DNA of 64,000 bases, from positions 186,001 through 250,000 of the forward strand of contig JAYFOJ010000002.1 in the NCBI GenBank assembly GCA_034932745.1, read 5' to 3'. Made by a program: the position numbers and the translations under genes. Under the pieces are notes generated by a model. The model was not told where the DNA came from. It saw only the letters and a list, made by a program, of their open reading frames with translations, and searched no databases. This document shows, piece after piece, positions 8,243 to 16,594 of the stretch (the stretch's first letter is position 1; each line of letters begins with the position of its first letter). This DNA is from JBAYST01 sp034932745 (GTDB taxonomy: Bacteria; Bacillota_I; Bacilli_A; RFN20; CAG-826).

Positions 8243-9395
8243 GTAAATAAACCTCCATGATGCTTCTATAGAATGTTTCGATTGAGTATTTTTCAATCGC
8301 GTTAAATGCATTCTTTTGAATTGTTTGTTTTTCTTCTTCTGTTAATGAGATGATTTTCTCAACTTTTTCGATAAACGTTTCTTCGCTTGTAAAGAAGTAT
8401 CCAGTTTCATTATCTTCGATAACGCCAGTTAAATTGTCGTCAAATCTCGCTAATAGTAAGGCACCACTAGCCATTGCTTCCATAAAGGTTAATCCTTGTG
8501 TTTCAGTAATTGAGGCAGAAGTATAAATGTTTGCTAAGTGATAATAAAATGGGACTTTAGATGCCGGAGAAGGTCCGAGGAATTCCACATGATCTGAAAT
8601 ACCTAATTCGTGGGTGAGAAGTTCAAGAGAACTACGAGCAGGTCCACCGCCAACAACAAACATCTTCGTATCTACTTCTTTGTGACTCTTTATAAAACCA
8701 GCATAGTACTTAATGCTAATATCCATCGACTTTTCAGCTGCTAATCTTCCAAGAATCAAAAACACCAGTGTTTTATCACTAATACCGTGAGCGGTTTTGA
8801 ACGCTTTTATTTCTTCGGGATTTTGTTTATCTGCTTGGAAAAGAGAGAAATCTATTCCGGTGGGAATAACGGAAATATAAACATCACTACCATATAGGCG
8901 GAGCATTTCTTTTGTCTTAACGCTTGGAGTAATAAAACCGGTTGAACCTTTAGCAATCATTCTCGAATAATATTGAATACTCTTACGGGCAATTCGATCG
9001 AAATTACCTTTGGTAACATAGTATGTATAATCTTCGTATTGCGTATGGTATGTATAAATTATTGGAACATTGAGATTCCTTGCCACTATTTTTGAAAACT
9101 GGCCAATCGGTCCGTCTGATTGATTGTGAATGATATCTGGCTTCCATTCTTTTAGAATTTTCATCGACTTAGAGTGGTAAATTGGCGCGGCACGATAACC
9201 ATATAATTTCTTTAGTAAAATTCCTGGTATTTCGATTATTCCGTTTTCGTATTTAAACTTCCCATCTGTTCTATTAACGGTCACCAATAAAACATCGTGT
9301 CCGTGGTCAATAAGAGTGTGGACAAGATTATAAGTGGATGTCGCTACTCCATTTATTTGTGGTGGGTAAGTGTCTGAAAAAATGGCTATCCTCAT
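8220..9395 (-). CDS. GT4 glycosyltransferase, probable glycolipid synthase
   Basis: Retaining GT-B enzyme using a nucleotide sugar. MRIAIFSDTYPPQINGVATS is the typical N-terminus of 1,2-diacylglycerol glucosyltransferases and related GT4 enzymes; the C-terminal domain has FLILGRLAAEKSMD and the sugar-nucleotide loop SITETQGLTFMEAMASG with the E-x7-E spacing. 391 residues, normal. It follows a flippase-like gene by 5 bases, the usual pairing in Firmicutes glycolipid or lipoteichoic acid anchor synthesis. Acceptor (diacylglycerol) is inferred from family and neighbour. Confidence 0.85.
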   Translation of the reverse strand: MRIAIFSDTYPPQINGVATSTYNLVHTLIDHGHDVLLVTVNRTDGKFKYENGIIEIPGILLKKLYGYRAAPIYHSKSMKILKEWKPDIIHNQSDGPIGQFSKIVARNLNVPIIYTYHTQYEDYTYYVTKGNFDRIARKSIQYYSRMIAKGSTGFITPSVKTKEMLRLYGSDVYISVIPTGIDFSLFQADKQNPEEIKAFKTAHGISDKTLVFLILGRLAAEKSMDISIKYYAGFIKSHKEVDTKMFVVGGGPARSSLELLTHELGISDHVEFLGPSPASKVPFYYHLANIYTSASITETQGLTFMEAMASGALLLARFDDNLTGVIEDNETGYFFTSEETFIEKVEKIISLTEEEKQTIQKNAFNAIEKYSIETFYRSIMEVYLRGVKAYW

Positions 9396-9400
9396 GTTTG

Positions 9401-10783
9401 CTACCCTTTATCGATGTCATCGTCATCGACATCTATTTCGTTCCAGTCTGTTTGTTCCATTTTTCTCGATTCGTTTTTCTTGTTTTTCTTTTTTTCGTCT
9501 TCCAGTTTTTTGCTCTTTAAAGACTCGCGGATTAGTTCGCGATTAAGACGCATGGTTTCGAACTCTGCGTCCGCAGCATCTTTACGTTCGACATATGTGC
9601 TCTTTTGTAAAGAAACGAATGTCTCGCGGAAACTGTCGTGCTCTGGAACATTTTCCTTTGGAGAAGCACGGTAAAACGCTGTGACAATTCCGCCGAGAAT
9701 AAGCGGTAATGTAAATGTTACAGTACGCCAAATAAGTTGAGCAGCGATCGTCGACACACTTGTTCCGCCATCCGGATTTAGGTAAGTATAGAAAAGCTGA
9801 TTGAAGAAGTATTCAGATACACCAGCGGAGCCAGGTATCGGAATTAATCCCGTAATCATTTGATGATAATTTCCATAATAGACACTGTCCCAAAAAGACA
9901 TCCAGTCGACACTATAGTTCGCACCTAACGCCTTACCAGCAAAAAATGGAACCGAGAAATTGAGTGTCATTACAAAGAAAAATAGAATTGTAATTAGTAT
10001 CGTAAATGGAATATTAGATATCAAACGACGAAGTTCAATCTTAAAGTTTTCAACTTGGATACGTAGATTCTCACGAATCTTGTCTTTGTCTTTAATGATG
10101 TGCATTCTAGCGAGTAAAGAAATGCATGGACCCATAATAAAATTATGGAACTTTCTTGAATAAGACATTAATAGAACCAACATTACAACGCTTAAATTTA
10201 AAGCAAAACCGATTATTGTAAGTGGTAAAATTGGTAAAGAAATCAAAACTCCGTTAATTGTTAATTCAACGGCTTTAATTTGCATCAAAACATCGAATTT
10301 AACTATAAAAGCAACAATTCCATAAGTAATCAACACTAGCTGATAGATAATTGAATACATAACCATAATAGAAGCAGCAGCACTAATTGGCACTCCTTGC
10401 TTCTTATAGGCATATGCTTGCATTACTTGTCCACCGCTAGCACCAGGTGTCACACCGCAATAAAATGTTCCTATTTGATCGCAAGCGAGGGCTTGTCTAA
10501 AGCGGTAATTCTTTGTATATAGCCTTGCAAAGCAGAAAAGTATCAAACCTCTTATTAGCATCGCAAAAACGACGCATAAGACGCAAACACCAATCCAACC
10601 CCAGTTTACGGTTTTAAACGATTCGATGACGTTGTCAAAATCAGATGCTAAAGAAATAACAACAGCAACGATTGTGACAATTAGCACGACTAAAATGTTT
10701 AAAATGTATTTCCAAGGAATTTTACTTTTACTTTTCTTTGGTTCTTGGCTTGTAGCCAAAGACTCATTTTTTTCTTCACTCAT
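9401..10783 (-). CDS. Flippase-like membrane protein (LPG synthase TM domain, UPF0104)
   Basis: Polytopic membrane protein, 460 residues, with at least seven hydrophobic segments and the family motifs TPGASGGQVMQAYAYK and PIPGSAGVSEYFF. Related proteins flip or modify lipid-linked sugars; the catalytic MprF C-terminal domain is absent. The C-terminus is a highly charged Lys/Glu/Asp tail (last 80 residues). First gene of the flippase-GT-recX-yhaM operon. No Shine-Dalgarno sequence is seen before the ATG; the best promoter would leave only about 12 bases of leader. Confidence 0.8.
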   Translation of the reverse strand: MSEEKNESLATSQEPKKSKSKIPWKYILNILVVLIVTIVAVVISLASDFDNVIESFKTVNWGWIGVCVLCVVFAMLIRGLILFCFARLYTKNYRFRQALACDQIGTFYCGVTPGASGGQVMQAYAYKKQGVPISAAASIMVMYSIIYQLVLITYGIVAFIVKFDVLMQIKAVELTINGVLISLPILPLTIIGFALNLSVVMLVLLMSYSRKFHNFIMGPCISLLARMHIIKDKDKIRENLRIQVENFKIELRRLISNIPFTILITILFFFVMTLNFSVPFFAGKALGANYSVDWMSFWDSVYYGNYHQMITGLIPIPGSAGVSEYFFNQLFYTYLNPDGGTSVSTIAAQLIWRTVTFTLPLILGGIVTAFYRASPKENVPEHDSFRETFVSLQKSTYVERKDAADAEFETMRLNRELIRESLKSKKLEDEKKKNKKNESRKMEQTDWNEIDVDDDDIDKG

Positions 10784-10920
10784 AACAAAAATAATTTTAT
10801 CACAAGCCGTCGTTTTGTTCGTTAAGAAAAATAATAAATATTTTTAATCGATAAAAATTGATACGCATTCTTTTAAATTTTAATGACTAATATTTGTTGA
10901 GTTAAAACAAATTCTGCTAA

Positions 10921-10963
10921 TAAAAAAAACCACACTATACATCGTTTGACATATTAGTGCGGT
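10921..10963 (-). terminator. Terminator of the tRNA-Val-Thr-Leu unit
   Basis: On the minus strand ACCGCACTA pairs with TAGTGTGGT (one G-U pair) around a 17-base loop, followed by T8. It lies directly after tRNA-Leu. Confidence 0.75.
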
Positions 10964-10979
10964 AATTTTAAGACTGATT

Positions 10980-11064
10980 TGGTGCAGCTGGCAGGAATTG
11001 AACCTGTACGGGATACCCCACTAGATCCTAAGTCTAGCGCGTCTGCCAGTTCCGCCACAGCTGC
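10980..11064 (-). tRNA. tRNA-Leu (anticodon UAG)
   Basis: Class II cloverleaf: acceptor GCAGCTG, anticodon stem CTAGA/TCTAG around loop CTTAGGA, long variable arm, T-loop TTCAATT, CCA encoded. Last of three tRNAs transcribed Val-Thr-Leu. Confidence 0.95.
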
Positions 11065-11069
11065 AAGTT

Positions 11070-11145
11070 TGGTGCCAGCTATAGGAATCGAACCTACAAC
11101 CTACTGATTACAAATCAGTTGCTCTGCCAATTGAGCTAAGCCGGC
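11070..11145 (-). tRNA. tRNA-Thr (anticodon UGU)
   Basis: Cloverleaf with acceptor GCCGGCT/AGCTGGC, anticodon stem ACTGA/TCAGT and loop TTTGTAA, T-loop TTCGATT, encoded CCA. 5 bases after it begins tRNA-Leu. Confidence 0.95.
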
Positions 11146-11150
11146 ATTAT

Positions 11151-11225
11151 TGGTGGACACTACAGGGATCGAACCTGTGACCTCTTCCGTGTGAAGGAAG
11201 CGTTCTCCCGCTGAACTAAGTGTCC
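11151..11225 (-). tRNA. tRNA-Val (anticodon CAC)
   Basis: Cloverleaf with acceptor GGACACT/AGTGTCC, D-stem GTTC/GAAC, anticodon stem CTTCC/GGAAG around loop TTCACAC, T-stem ACAGG/CCTGT, encoded CCA. The perfect 5-bp stem fixes the anticodon as CAC, a less common valine isoacceptor in low-GC Firmicutes. Confidence 0.9.
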
Positions 11226-11241
11226 AGTCAAACGCTTTATC

Positions 11242-11270
11242 ATACTAGCAAAATACTATCATTTTTTCAA
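11242..11270 (-). promoter_or_regulatory. Promoter of the tRNA-Val-Thr-Leu unit
   Basis: Minus strand TTGAAA (11265-11270), 17-base spacer, TAGTAT (11242-11247), 16 bases before the 5' end of tRNA-Val. Confidence 0.65.
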
Positions 11271-11301
11271 TAAAAGAAGAAAGTCGTTTTTAATGTCTCT
11301 C

Positions 11302-11328
11302 AAAATAAAAATGTCCCTAACGGACATT
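11302..11328 (-). terminator. Terminator of tRNA-Ile
   Basis: Minus strand AATGTCC pairs with GGACATT around a 5-base loop, then TTTTTATTTT. Confidence 0.75.
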
Positions 11329-11339
11329 GACATCAAAGT

Positions 11340-11416
11340 TGGTGGGCCTTAATAGACTTGAACTATCGACCTCTCCCTTATCAGGGGAGTGCTCTAACCA
11401 GCTGAGCTAAAGGCCC
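11340..11416 (-). tRNA. tRNA-Ile (anticodon GAU)
   Basis: Cloverleaf with acceptor GGGCCTT/AAGGCCC, anticodon stem CTCCC/GGGAG, loop CTGATAA, T-loop TTCAAGT, encoded CCA. Its own promoter and terminator flank it, so it is a separate unit from the next three tRNAs. Confidence 0.95.
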
Positions 11417-11437
11417 ATAACGCATCGATGCTTTAAT

Positions 11438-11466
11438 AATATACTATATAGATTTTCGAAAATCAA
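11438..11466 (-). promoter_or_regulatory. Promoter of tRNA-Ile
   Basis: Minus strand TTGATT (11461-11466), 17-base spacer, TATATT (11438-11443), about 20 bases before the tRNA. Confidence 0.65.
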
Positions 11467-11481
11467 TGTCATTTTTCATTC

Positions 11482-11510
11482 AAAAAACCCACATCTTTAA
11501 ATGTGGGTTT
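11482..11510 (-). terminator. Terminator of rplM-rpsI
   Basis: AAACCCACAT and ATGTGGGTTT form a hairpin with a 6-base loop, followed on the minus strand by a T tract. Confidence 0.85.
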
Positions 11511-11532
11511 AATGATAGCCTTAACAAACGAA

Positions 11533-11931
11533 TTAACGTTTTGAGAATTGTGGCGCGCGACGTGCGGCTTTGAGACCGTATTTCTTTCTCTCTTTTGAAC
11601 GGGAATCACGACTGACAAGTCCTGCTACTTTGAGCGTCTTGCGGTCGACTCCAGCTTCTAGAAGAGCACGAGCGATACCTAAGCGGATTGCACCCGCTTG
11701 TCCAGTGAAACCGCCACCTTTGACAGTTGCGATAACATCATACTTTTCAAGCGTATTAGTTAATACTAATGGTTGTTTCAAATCCATAACGAGTGTGTCA
11801 TAAGGCATATACTCATTAACATCTCGTCCGTTGACGACAATTTTACCTTTGCCAGCTACGACATAAACGCGAGCGATAGAAGATTTTCTACGACCGGTTC
11901 CGTAATACTGGACATCATTTTTCTTTGCCAT
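11533..11931 (-). CDS. rpsI: 30S ribosomal protein uS9
   Basis: 132 residues, full length. GTGRRKSSIARVYV at the start, GGGFTGQAGAIRLGIARAL in the middle and the conserved basic C-terminus RRAPQFSKR, whose tail reaches the P-site tRNA. Second gene after rplM with an 11-base gap, the usual rplM-rpsI pair. Confidence 0.97.
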   Translation of the reverse strand: MAKKNDVQYYGTGRRKSSIARVYVVAGKGKIVVNGRDVNEYMPYDTLVMDLKQPLVLTNTLEKYDVIATVKGGGFTGQAGAIRLGIARALLEAGVDRKTLKVAGLVSRDSRSKERKKYGLKAARRAPQFSKR

Positions 11932-11942
11932 AATGATTCCTC

Positions 11943-12386
11943 CTAGAATTTGAGCTCAAGAACTTCTGGTTTTTGAGCTTCGTGTTTGTGCTCGGCGCCT
12001 TTATAAACGAAAAGTTTCTTTTCGATGGCTCTTCCGAGTTTGCCCTTTGGTAACATACCGTGGACAGAGCGTTCCACCATTTCACATGGATAACCGGCAA
12101 GCATTTCCTTCGCGGTTCTCTTACGAAGACCTCCATTATAACCAGAGGCATTGTAATAAACTTTGTTAGTTAACTTGTTGTTTCCAGAAAGCGAGACTTT
12201 CTCAGCGTTGATGATGATAACAAAATCACCACAGTCGACGTTTGGTGTAAAAATAGGCTTATTTTTGCCCATTAAAACAACAGCGACTTCGCTGGCTAAA
12301 CGACCTAATGGTTTGTCCTTTGCGTCTATGACATACCACTTGCGTTGGATTTCATTTGGTTTTGCAATAGTTGTTTGACGTTGCAT
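11943..12386 (-). CDS. rplM: 50S ribosomal protein uL13
   Basis: 147 residues with KWYVIDAKDKPLGRLAS, GDFVIIINAEKV and MLPKGKLGRAIEKKLFVYKG. The frame is open to 12440, but the start at 12386 is preceded by TAAGGAGGAAAG and gives the normal L13 N-terminus; the upstream part is leader. Forms an operon with rpsI. Confidence 0.96.
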   Translation of the reverse strand: MQRQTTIAKPNEIQRKWYVIDAKDKPLGRLASEVAVVLMGKNKPIFTPNVDCGDFVIIINAEKVSLSGNNKLTNKVYYNASGYNGGLRKRTAKEMLAGYPCEMVERSVHGMLPKGKLGRAIEKKLFVYKGAEHKHEAQKPEVLELKF

Positions 12387-12447
12387 AACTTTCCTCCTTA
12401 CCAAACTTGTAAATCTTACCGGGACTACTAGTTTAGGCAATTGTGCC
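12387..12447 (-). promoter_or_regulatory. Candidate L13-type leader of rplM-rpsI
   Basis: About 60 bases between the predicted transcript start and the rplM start contain GGCACAATTGCC and ACTAGTAGTCCCGGTAAG followed by TTTGGTAAGGAGG. This resembles what I recall of the Firmicutes L13 leader, where the product represses its own translation. Identification is from memory of the motif. Confidence 0.45.
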
Positions 12448-12454
12448 GAGTTAA

Positions 12455-12483
12455 ATATTATATATTTCTAGTCGTAAAGTCAA
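12455..12483 (-). promoter_or_regulatory. Promoter of rplM-rpsI
   Basis: Minus strand TTGACT (12478-12483) with TAATAT (12455-12460) at 17 bases, or TATAAT (12457-12462) at 15 bases. Confidence 0.6.
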
Positions 12484-12512
12484 CGATAATTTCCTTAAAG
12501 GAAAGCAAAAGA

Positions 12513-12538
12513 GAAAAAAACCGGATTTTTACTCCGGT
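12513..12538 (-). terminator. Terminator after yebC
   Basis: Minus strand ACCGGA and TCCGGT flank a 7-base loop, followed by T7. It separates the truA/yebC side from rplM. Confidence 0.85.
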
Positions 12539-12541
12539 GTT

Positions 12542-13249
12542 TTATTGCTTTACATTGTGATGAACAGCTTGCACATCTTGAAGTTCATCTAGTGCATCGA
12601 CTAGTTCGTTAAACTTACGTAACTCTTCTGGATCAGTTAGTTCGATTTCTTCACTTGCTAGAAGTGTTATTTCGCAAGTTTCGAATTCAGTAATTCCTAA
12701 ACCTGCTAATACTTCTTTCGCTTTGGTAAAATCACTTGGAGAAACGATGACGGTAATAATGCCTTCGTCTTCGTTGATTTCTCTTAAATCGACATCACCA
12801 AGAATCAAAGATTCTTCGATATTGGGTTTATTTGTTCCTTCAAACACTAAAATACCGGCATCAAAAAAGTTATATAATACCGAACCTAAATGACCACCTT
12901 TTCTAGTAATTGCCGTTCTTACTTCTGATAGCGCACGGTTAACATTATCTGTTAGTGTGTCGACGACGAGAAGCGAACCTCCTGGGCCAAAGGCTTCGTA
13001 ACGGCCTTCAATATAATTCTCTGCTTCTCCACCGGCGGCTTTTTTAATCGCACGATCAAGGACGTCGCGTGGCACTGATTGGCCTTTCCATTTATCAACC
13101 GCTGCTCTTAAAGCAAGATTGTTTGCAGGATCGGGAACACCAGCTCTAGCGGCCATATAAATCTCTTTACTAGCACGCATATATAGAGCAGATTTTTTTG
13201 CCGCGGTAGCGGCCATAGCTTTCGCTCTAACTTCGAAATGTCTACCCAT
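12542..13249 (-). CDS. YebC/PmpR-TACO1 family protein
   Basis: Cytosolic 235-residue protein of the family known as transcription regulators or, more recently, ribosome/translation factors relieving stalling. Family features: RAKAMAATAAKKSALYMRASKEIYMAAR, PRDVLDRAIKKA, YEAFGPGGSLLVVDTLTDN and GGHLGSVLYNFFDAGIL. The N-terminus lacks the SKW..I motif of E. coli YebC and resembles the YeeN subtype. GAGG lies 10 bases ahead of the ATG. It separates truA from rplM, which are usually adjacent in Firmicutes. Confidence 0.9.
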   Translation of the reverse strand: MGRHFEVRAKAMAATAAKKSALYMRASKEIYMAARAGVPDPANNLALRAAVDKWKGQSVPRDVLDRAIKKAAGGEAENYIEGRYEAFGPGGSLLVVDTLTDNVNRALSEVRTAITRKGGHLGSVLYNFFDAGILVFEGTNKPNIEESLILGDVDLREINEDEGIITVIVSPSDFTKAKEVLAGLGITEFETCEITLLASEEIELTDPEELRKFNELVDALDELQDVQAVHHNVKQ

Positions 13250-13305
13250 TGGTATGTGCCTCTTTTCGTTTGATATTCTATCAAAGTTATATGTAGAGTT
13301 AAAGT

Positions 13306-14037
13306 TTAATATAAAACATCGACAAGAAATAAACCTTGGGCGGGTGCTTTATATGAAACAATGTTTCTCTTAGTGTCTTTTAAAAGTTTATCGATAGATG
13401 ATATAGATATCTGCTCGGTTGCACATGCCACACATGTCCCGATGATGTCTCGAATCATATAGCGCATGAAACCATTGCCAACAAACAAAACAGAAACACT
13501 ATTTCCATTTATCTCGATATCTATTTTTTCAATATTGCGGACAAATTTCGCTTCGTCTGTTTCTTTTGAGGTAAAGTTTTTAAAATCGTGTTCTCCGAGA
13601 AAAAGACTTAGTGCTTTTTTAAACTTTTCTAGAGAAAACGGCTTATTTATTTCGTAACAAAATGGTTTAGAAAAAACATCGCATTCTCCAAGATAAATAT
13701 CATATCGATAAATTTTCTTCTTCGCAGATAATCTAGAGTGGAAATCTAATTTTGTTTCTGCTATTTCAAGAATTCTGATATCTTCTGGAAGAAGACAGTT
13801 CATCGAGTGCTTTAATGATTGAAGGTCTGCTATGTTTTTTGAAGTATCAAAGTGAAAATACTGACCTTTAGCATGAACTCCAGTGTCTGTGCGACCAGAA
13901 CCATGGATAATAATTGTCTCGTTTAGTATTTTAGACAACACCTCTTCAATTATCGATTGAATGGTGGCCCCATTAGGCTGCTTTTGCCAACCTTGATATT
14001 TTGTTCCAATATATTCTACTCGGCATTTAATTCTCAT
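13306..14037 (-). CDS. truA: tRNA pseudouridine(38-40) synthase TruA
   Basis: Makes pseudouridine at positions 38-40 of tRNA. YIGTKYQGWQKQPNGATIQ at the start, catalytic Asp in GSGRTDTGVHAKGQ, then FHSRLSAKKKIYRY and the C-terminal NGFMRYMIRDIIGT. 243 residues, normal. Directly follows ecfT (1-base gap), as in Bacillus. Confidence 0.96.
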   Translation of the reverse strand: MRIKCRVEYIGTKYQGWQKQPNGATIQSIIEEVLSKILNETIIIHGSGRTDTGVHAKGQYFHFDTSKNIADLQSLKHSMNCLLPEDIRILEIAETKLDFHSRLSAKKKIYRYDIYLGECDVFSKPFCYEINKPFSLEKFKKALSLFLGEHDFKNFTSKETDEAKFVRNIEKIDIEINGNSVSVLFVGNGFMRYMIRDIIGTCVACATEQISISSIDKLLKDTKRNIVSYKAPAQGLFLVDVLY

Positions 14038-14038
14038 A

Positions 14039-14908
14039 TTACCAACCTAATTTAACTTTAAAAATTAATTCTATTAAATCCATGTTTTTTTGCGCAATAG
14101 TCAAATACAATACGCCACTAAAAACCGCTGCGACAAGTAAAAATGAAACAAGATCGCTAATATGAAAATTTAATACTCGATATCTAGTTCTTTTCGAGCG
14201 CGGATCATAACCACGGGCTTCCATCGCATCAGCAAGTTGTCCACTTCTTTCAAACGCCGAAATAAATAAAGGAATAATCAAAGATATAATAGCTTTAAAA
14301 CGCTTAAATAAACCGCCATGATTGAAATCGGCGCCACGAGAAGATTGGGCTTTCATAATTCGGTCGGTTTCATCGAGAATCGTCGGTATAAATCTCAAAG
14401 CGATTGATACAGTCATCGCTACTTCATGAGTTGGAAATTTTATCACTCTTAAAGGAACTAAATACCATTCAAGAGCGTAAGTTAAATCTAATGGCTTGGT
14501 CGTGCTAGTTAACACCATTGTTATGCAAATCATTAAAACTAATCTAAGAACGATGTAGGCGCTTTGATAGAAAGCATCCCAATAAATCGTTAAATCCCAG
14601 ATTTTAAAAGCGGCTAAATGATAGGTTGGATTAGGAACAAAAACGTAAATAATAAGCAAAAACAAAACTAGAAACCACATTGCCTTTAAGTTCTTAAATA
14701 AACCAATAAAACTGACTCGAGAGACGATCATCGCGACAATCAGTAAAATTAGATAGCAAACAGACATAATTAAACTCGTCGACCAAACGCTGAATGGTAA
14801 GAAAATCGTAGCCATCAGTAAAATCATCATTAAGATTTTATTTCTTGGGTCAAGACGATGGATTAGCGTGTTATAAGGAGCGTATCGCCCAAAAGTTACG
14901 GATGTCAT
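14039..14908 (-). CDS. ecfT: ECF transporter transmembrane subunit EcfT
   Basis: Shared membrane coupling subunit of group II energy-coupling factor transporters for vitamins and similar compounds. 289 residues, multiple hydrophobic helices, and two coupling-helix motifs: AQSSRGAD and AMEARGYDP, which contact the ATPases. It serves substrate-binding S subunits encoded elsewhere; QueT at 42736 is one. Overlaps ecfA2 by 4 bases (ATGA). Confidence 0.95.
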   Translation of the reverse strand: MTSVTFGRYAPYNTLIHRLDPRNKILMMILLMATIFLPFSVWSTSLIMSVCYLILLIVAMIVSRVSFIGLFKNLKAMWFLVLFLLIIYVFVPNPTYHLAAFKIWDLTIYWDAFYQSAYIVLRLVLMICITMVLTSTTKPLDLTYALEWYLVPLRVIKFPTHEVAMTVSIALRFIPTILDETDRIMKAQSSRGADFNHGGLFKRFKAIISLIIPLFISAFERSGQLADAMEARGYDPRSKRTRYRVLNFHISDLVSFLLVAAVFSGVLYLTIAQKNMDLIELIFKVKLGW

Positions 14909-15756
14909 TTTGGCATCTCCTTATTAAGTTTTATTTGTTGAATCAAATCATCGATATTTCTTATTTTGCAAATATCTAGATTAAAGCCATGGCTGTTTAA
15001 TTTCTGTGCTAAAGAAAAAACTTTGGGAACTTCAATTCCCGAATTTTCATCTAACTCGCCAAAAACATTTTGTGGTTCACCGCTAGAAATAATTCTTCCA
15101 TCCTTAACGACGAATACTTTTTCGGCATATTTCATGACGAGATCCATATCGTGAGTAACTAAAATAATGGTTGTCCCATTTTGATGCATCTTATCGACGA
15201 GATTCATAATTTCGACTGAACCGCGTGGATCAAGACCTGCAGTTGGCTCGTCCAGAACGAGAATATCTGGTTCAATTGCTAATATGCCGGCAATGGCCAC
15301 TCGCCTTTTTTCTCCACCGGATAGTTCAAATGGGGATCTTTGAAAATAGGATTGATCTAATCCAACTGAAATTAATGCTTCATGAGCTTTTGTAATAGCA
15401 TCTTCTTCTTTTAAGCCAAAATTCTTTGGACCAAAGGCGACATCTCTTTCGACGGTTTCATCGAATAATTGATATTCAGGAAATTGAAAAACTATCCCAA
15501 CGTGTTTTCTCAATTTTTTTATATTTTTCGTATTTCGATTAGTGATCGTGTAGTCATCGATAATGATTGTTCCTTTGCTAGGAGTCAATAATGCATTTAG
15601 ATGCTGAACGATGGTGGTTTTACCAGAACCAGTCGAACCGATAAAAGCAACATAAGAATGGTCTGCTATATCTAGAGATATTCCGTTTAATGCTTCGTAT
15701 TGAAACGGAGTTTTAGGAGCATATGTATAAAAAAGATTTTCAATTTTTATCGGCAT
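14905..15756 (-). CDS. ecfA2: ECF transporter ATPase EcfA2
   Basis: ABC ATPase of the ECF module. Walker A GSTGSGKTT, Q-loop VFQFPEYQLFDETVERDVAFGP, signature LSGGEKRRVAIAG, Walker B DILVLDEPTAGLD. 283 residues. Overlaps ecfA1 upstream (10 bases) and ecfT downstream (TGA stop within ATGA). The longer form with the VERDVAFGPKNFG motif fits EcfA2 (EcfA'). Confidence 0.95.
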   Translation of the reverse strand: MPIKIENLFYTYAPKTPFQYEALNGISLDIADHSYVAFIGSTGSGKTTIVQHLNALLTPSKGTIIIDDYTITNRNTKNIKKLRKHVGIVFQFPEYQLFDETVERDVAFGPKNFGLKEEDAITKAHEALISVGLDQSYFQRSPFELSGGEKRRVAIAGILAIEPDILVLDEPTAGLDPRGSVEIMNLVDKMHQNGTTIILVTHDMDLVMKYAEKVFVVKDGRIISSGEPQNVFGELDENSGIEVPKVFSLAQKLNSHGFNLDICKIRNIDDLIQQIKLNKEMPK

Positions 15757-16562
15757 ATTAACTCCACTAGTTCATCGAGATTTTTGGCATCAGTAGCCTT
15801 AATACCGATTTCTAAAAGTTTTGATTTAATTTCTAGTAAGAAAGGCGTCGATAGCGATACTTTTTCTAAAATATCTCGATTAGAAAATACTTCTTCTGGC
15901 GTTCCTTTTAACACATTTTTGCCTTCGCTCATCACGATAACTTCATCTGAAAGATAAGCTTCTTCGATATCGTGAGTAATCGAAAGAATTGTTAAACTTG
16001 GATTATTCTTTCTCATTTCTATAATGAGGTTCCTAATGTCAGATTTACCCTTTGGATCAAGCATAGAGGTAGCTTCGTCAAAGATGATAATATCTGGGTT
16101 CATTGCAAGAACACCGGCGATTGCAACTCGTTGTTTTTGACCACCAGAGAGATTAGATGGTTCTTTATTTAGAAATGGCTTCATTCCCACTTTTTCCGCA
16201 TATTCATTCACAATATTTTGCATATCGTCGTGTTTTACGCAATGATTCTCAAGACCAAAAGCAATATCATCTTCGACCGTGGCAGAAATAAATTGATTGT
16301 CAGGATTTTGAAATACTATACCGATTCTTTTACGGATATCGGCGATATTGTTTTTATCTAATTCCACATCGAAAACTTTTATTGAGCCTTCTTTTTTAGG
16401 TAATAGACCGATAATTAGTTTTGCTAATGTTGATTTTCCGGAACCATTGTGGCCAATCACGGAAACAAATTTTCCTTGTTCAAGGATAAAAGAAATTCCT
16501 TCGACAACATTGGTTAGTCCATCATAACTATAAGTAAGGTTATTAATTTCTAATGCATTCAT
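15747..16562 (-). CDS. ecfA1: ECF transporter ATPase EcfA1
   Basis: First ATPase of the ECF module. Walker A GHNGSGKST, VFQNPDNQFISATVEDDIAFGLEN, signature LSGGQKQRVAIAG, Walker B DIIIFDEATSMLD. 271 residues. No Shine-Dalgarno site precedes the ATG; instead an extended -10 (TGTTATAAT) ends 8 bases before it, so a leaderless message for ecfA1-ecfA2-ecfT-truA is possible in addition to read-through from the sigma-factor gene 32 bases upstream. Confidence 0.94.
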   Translation of the reverse strand: MNALEINNLTYSYDGLTNVVEGISFILEQGKFVSVIGHNGSGKSTLAKLIIGLLPKKEGSIKVFDVELDKNNIADIRKRIGIVFQNPDNQFISATVEDDIAFGLENHCVKHDDMQNIVNEYAEKVGMKPFLNKEPSNLSGGQKQRVAIAGVLAMNPDIIIFDEATSMLDPKGKSDIRNLIIEMRKNNPSLTILSITHDIEEAYLSDEVIVMSEGKNVLKGTPEEVFSNRDILEKVSLSTPFLLEIKSKLLEIGIKATDAKNLDELVELICR

Positions 16563-16570
16563 ACTGTGGA

Positions 16571-16579
16571 ATTATAACA
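16571..16579 (-). promoter_or_regulatory. Extended -10 promoter at ecfA1
   Basis: Minus strand TGTTATAAT; no good -35. The expected transcript start falls at or next to the ecfA1 ATG. Confidence 0.45.
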
Positions 16580-16594
16580 TAAACAAATAATAAA

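Noticed and set aside
9414..9674. Ser/Phe-rich plus-strand frame
   Set aside because: Antisense to the charged C-terminal tail of the flippase-like protein.
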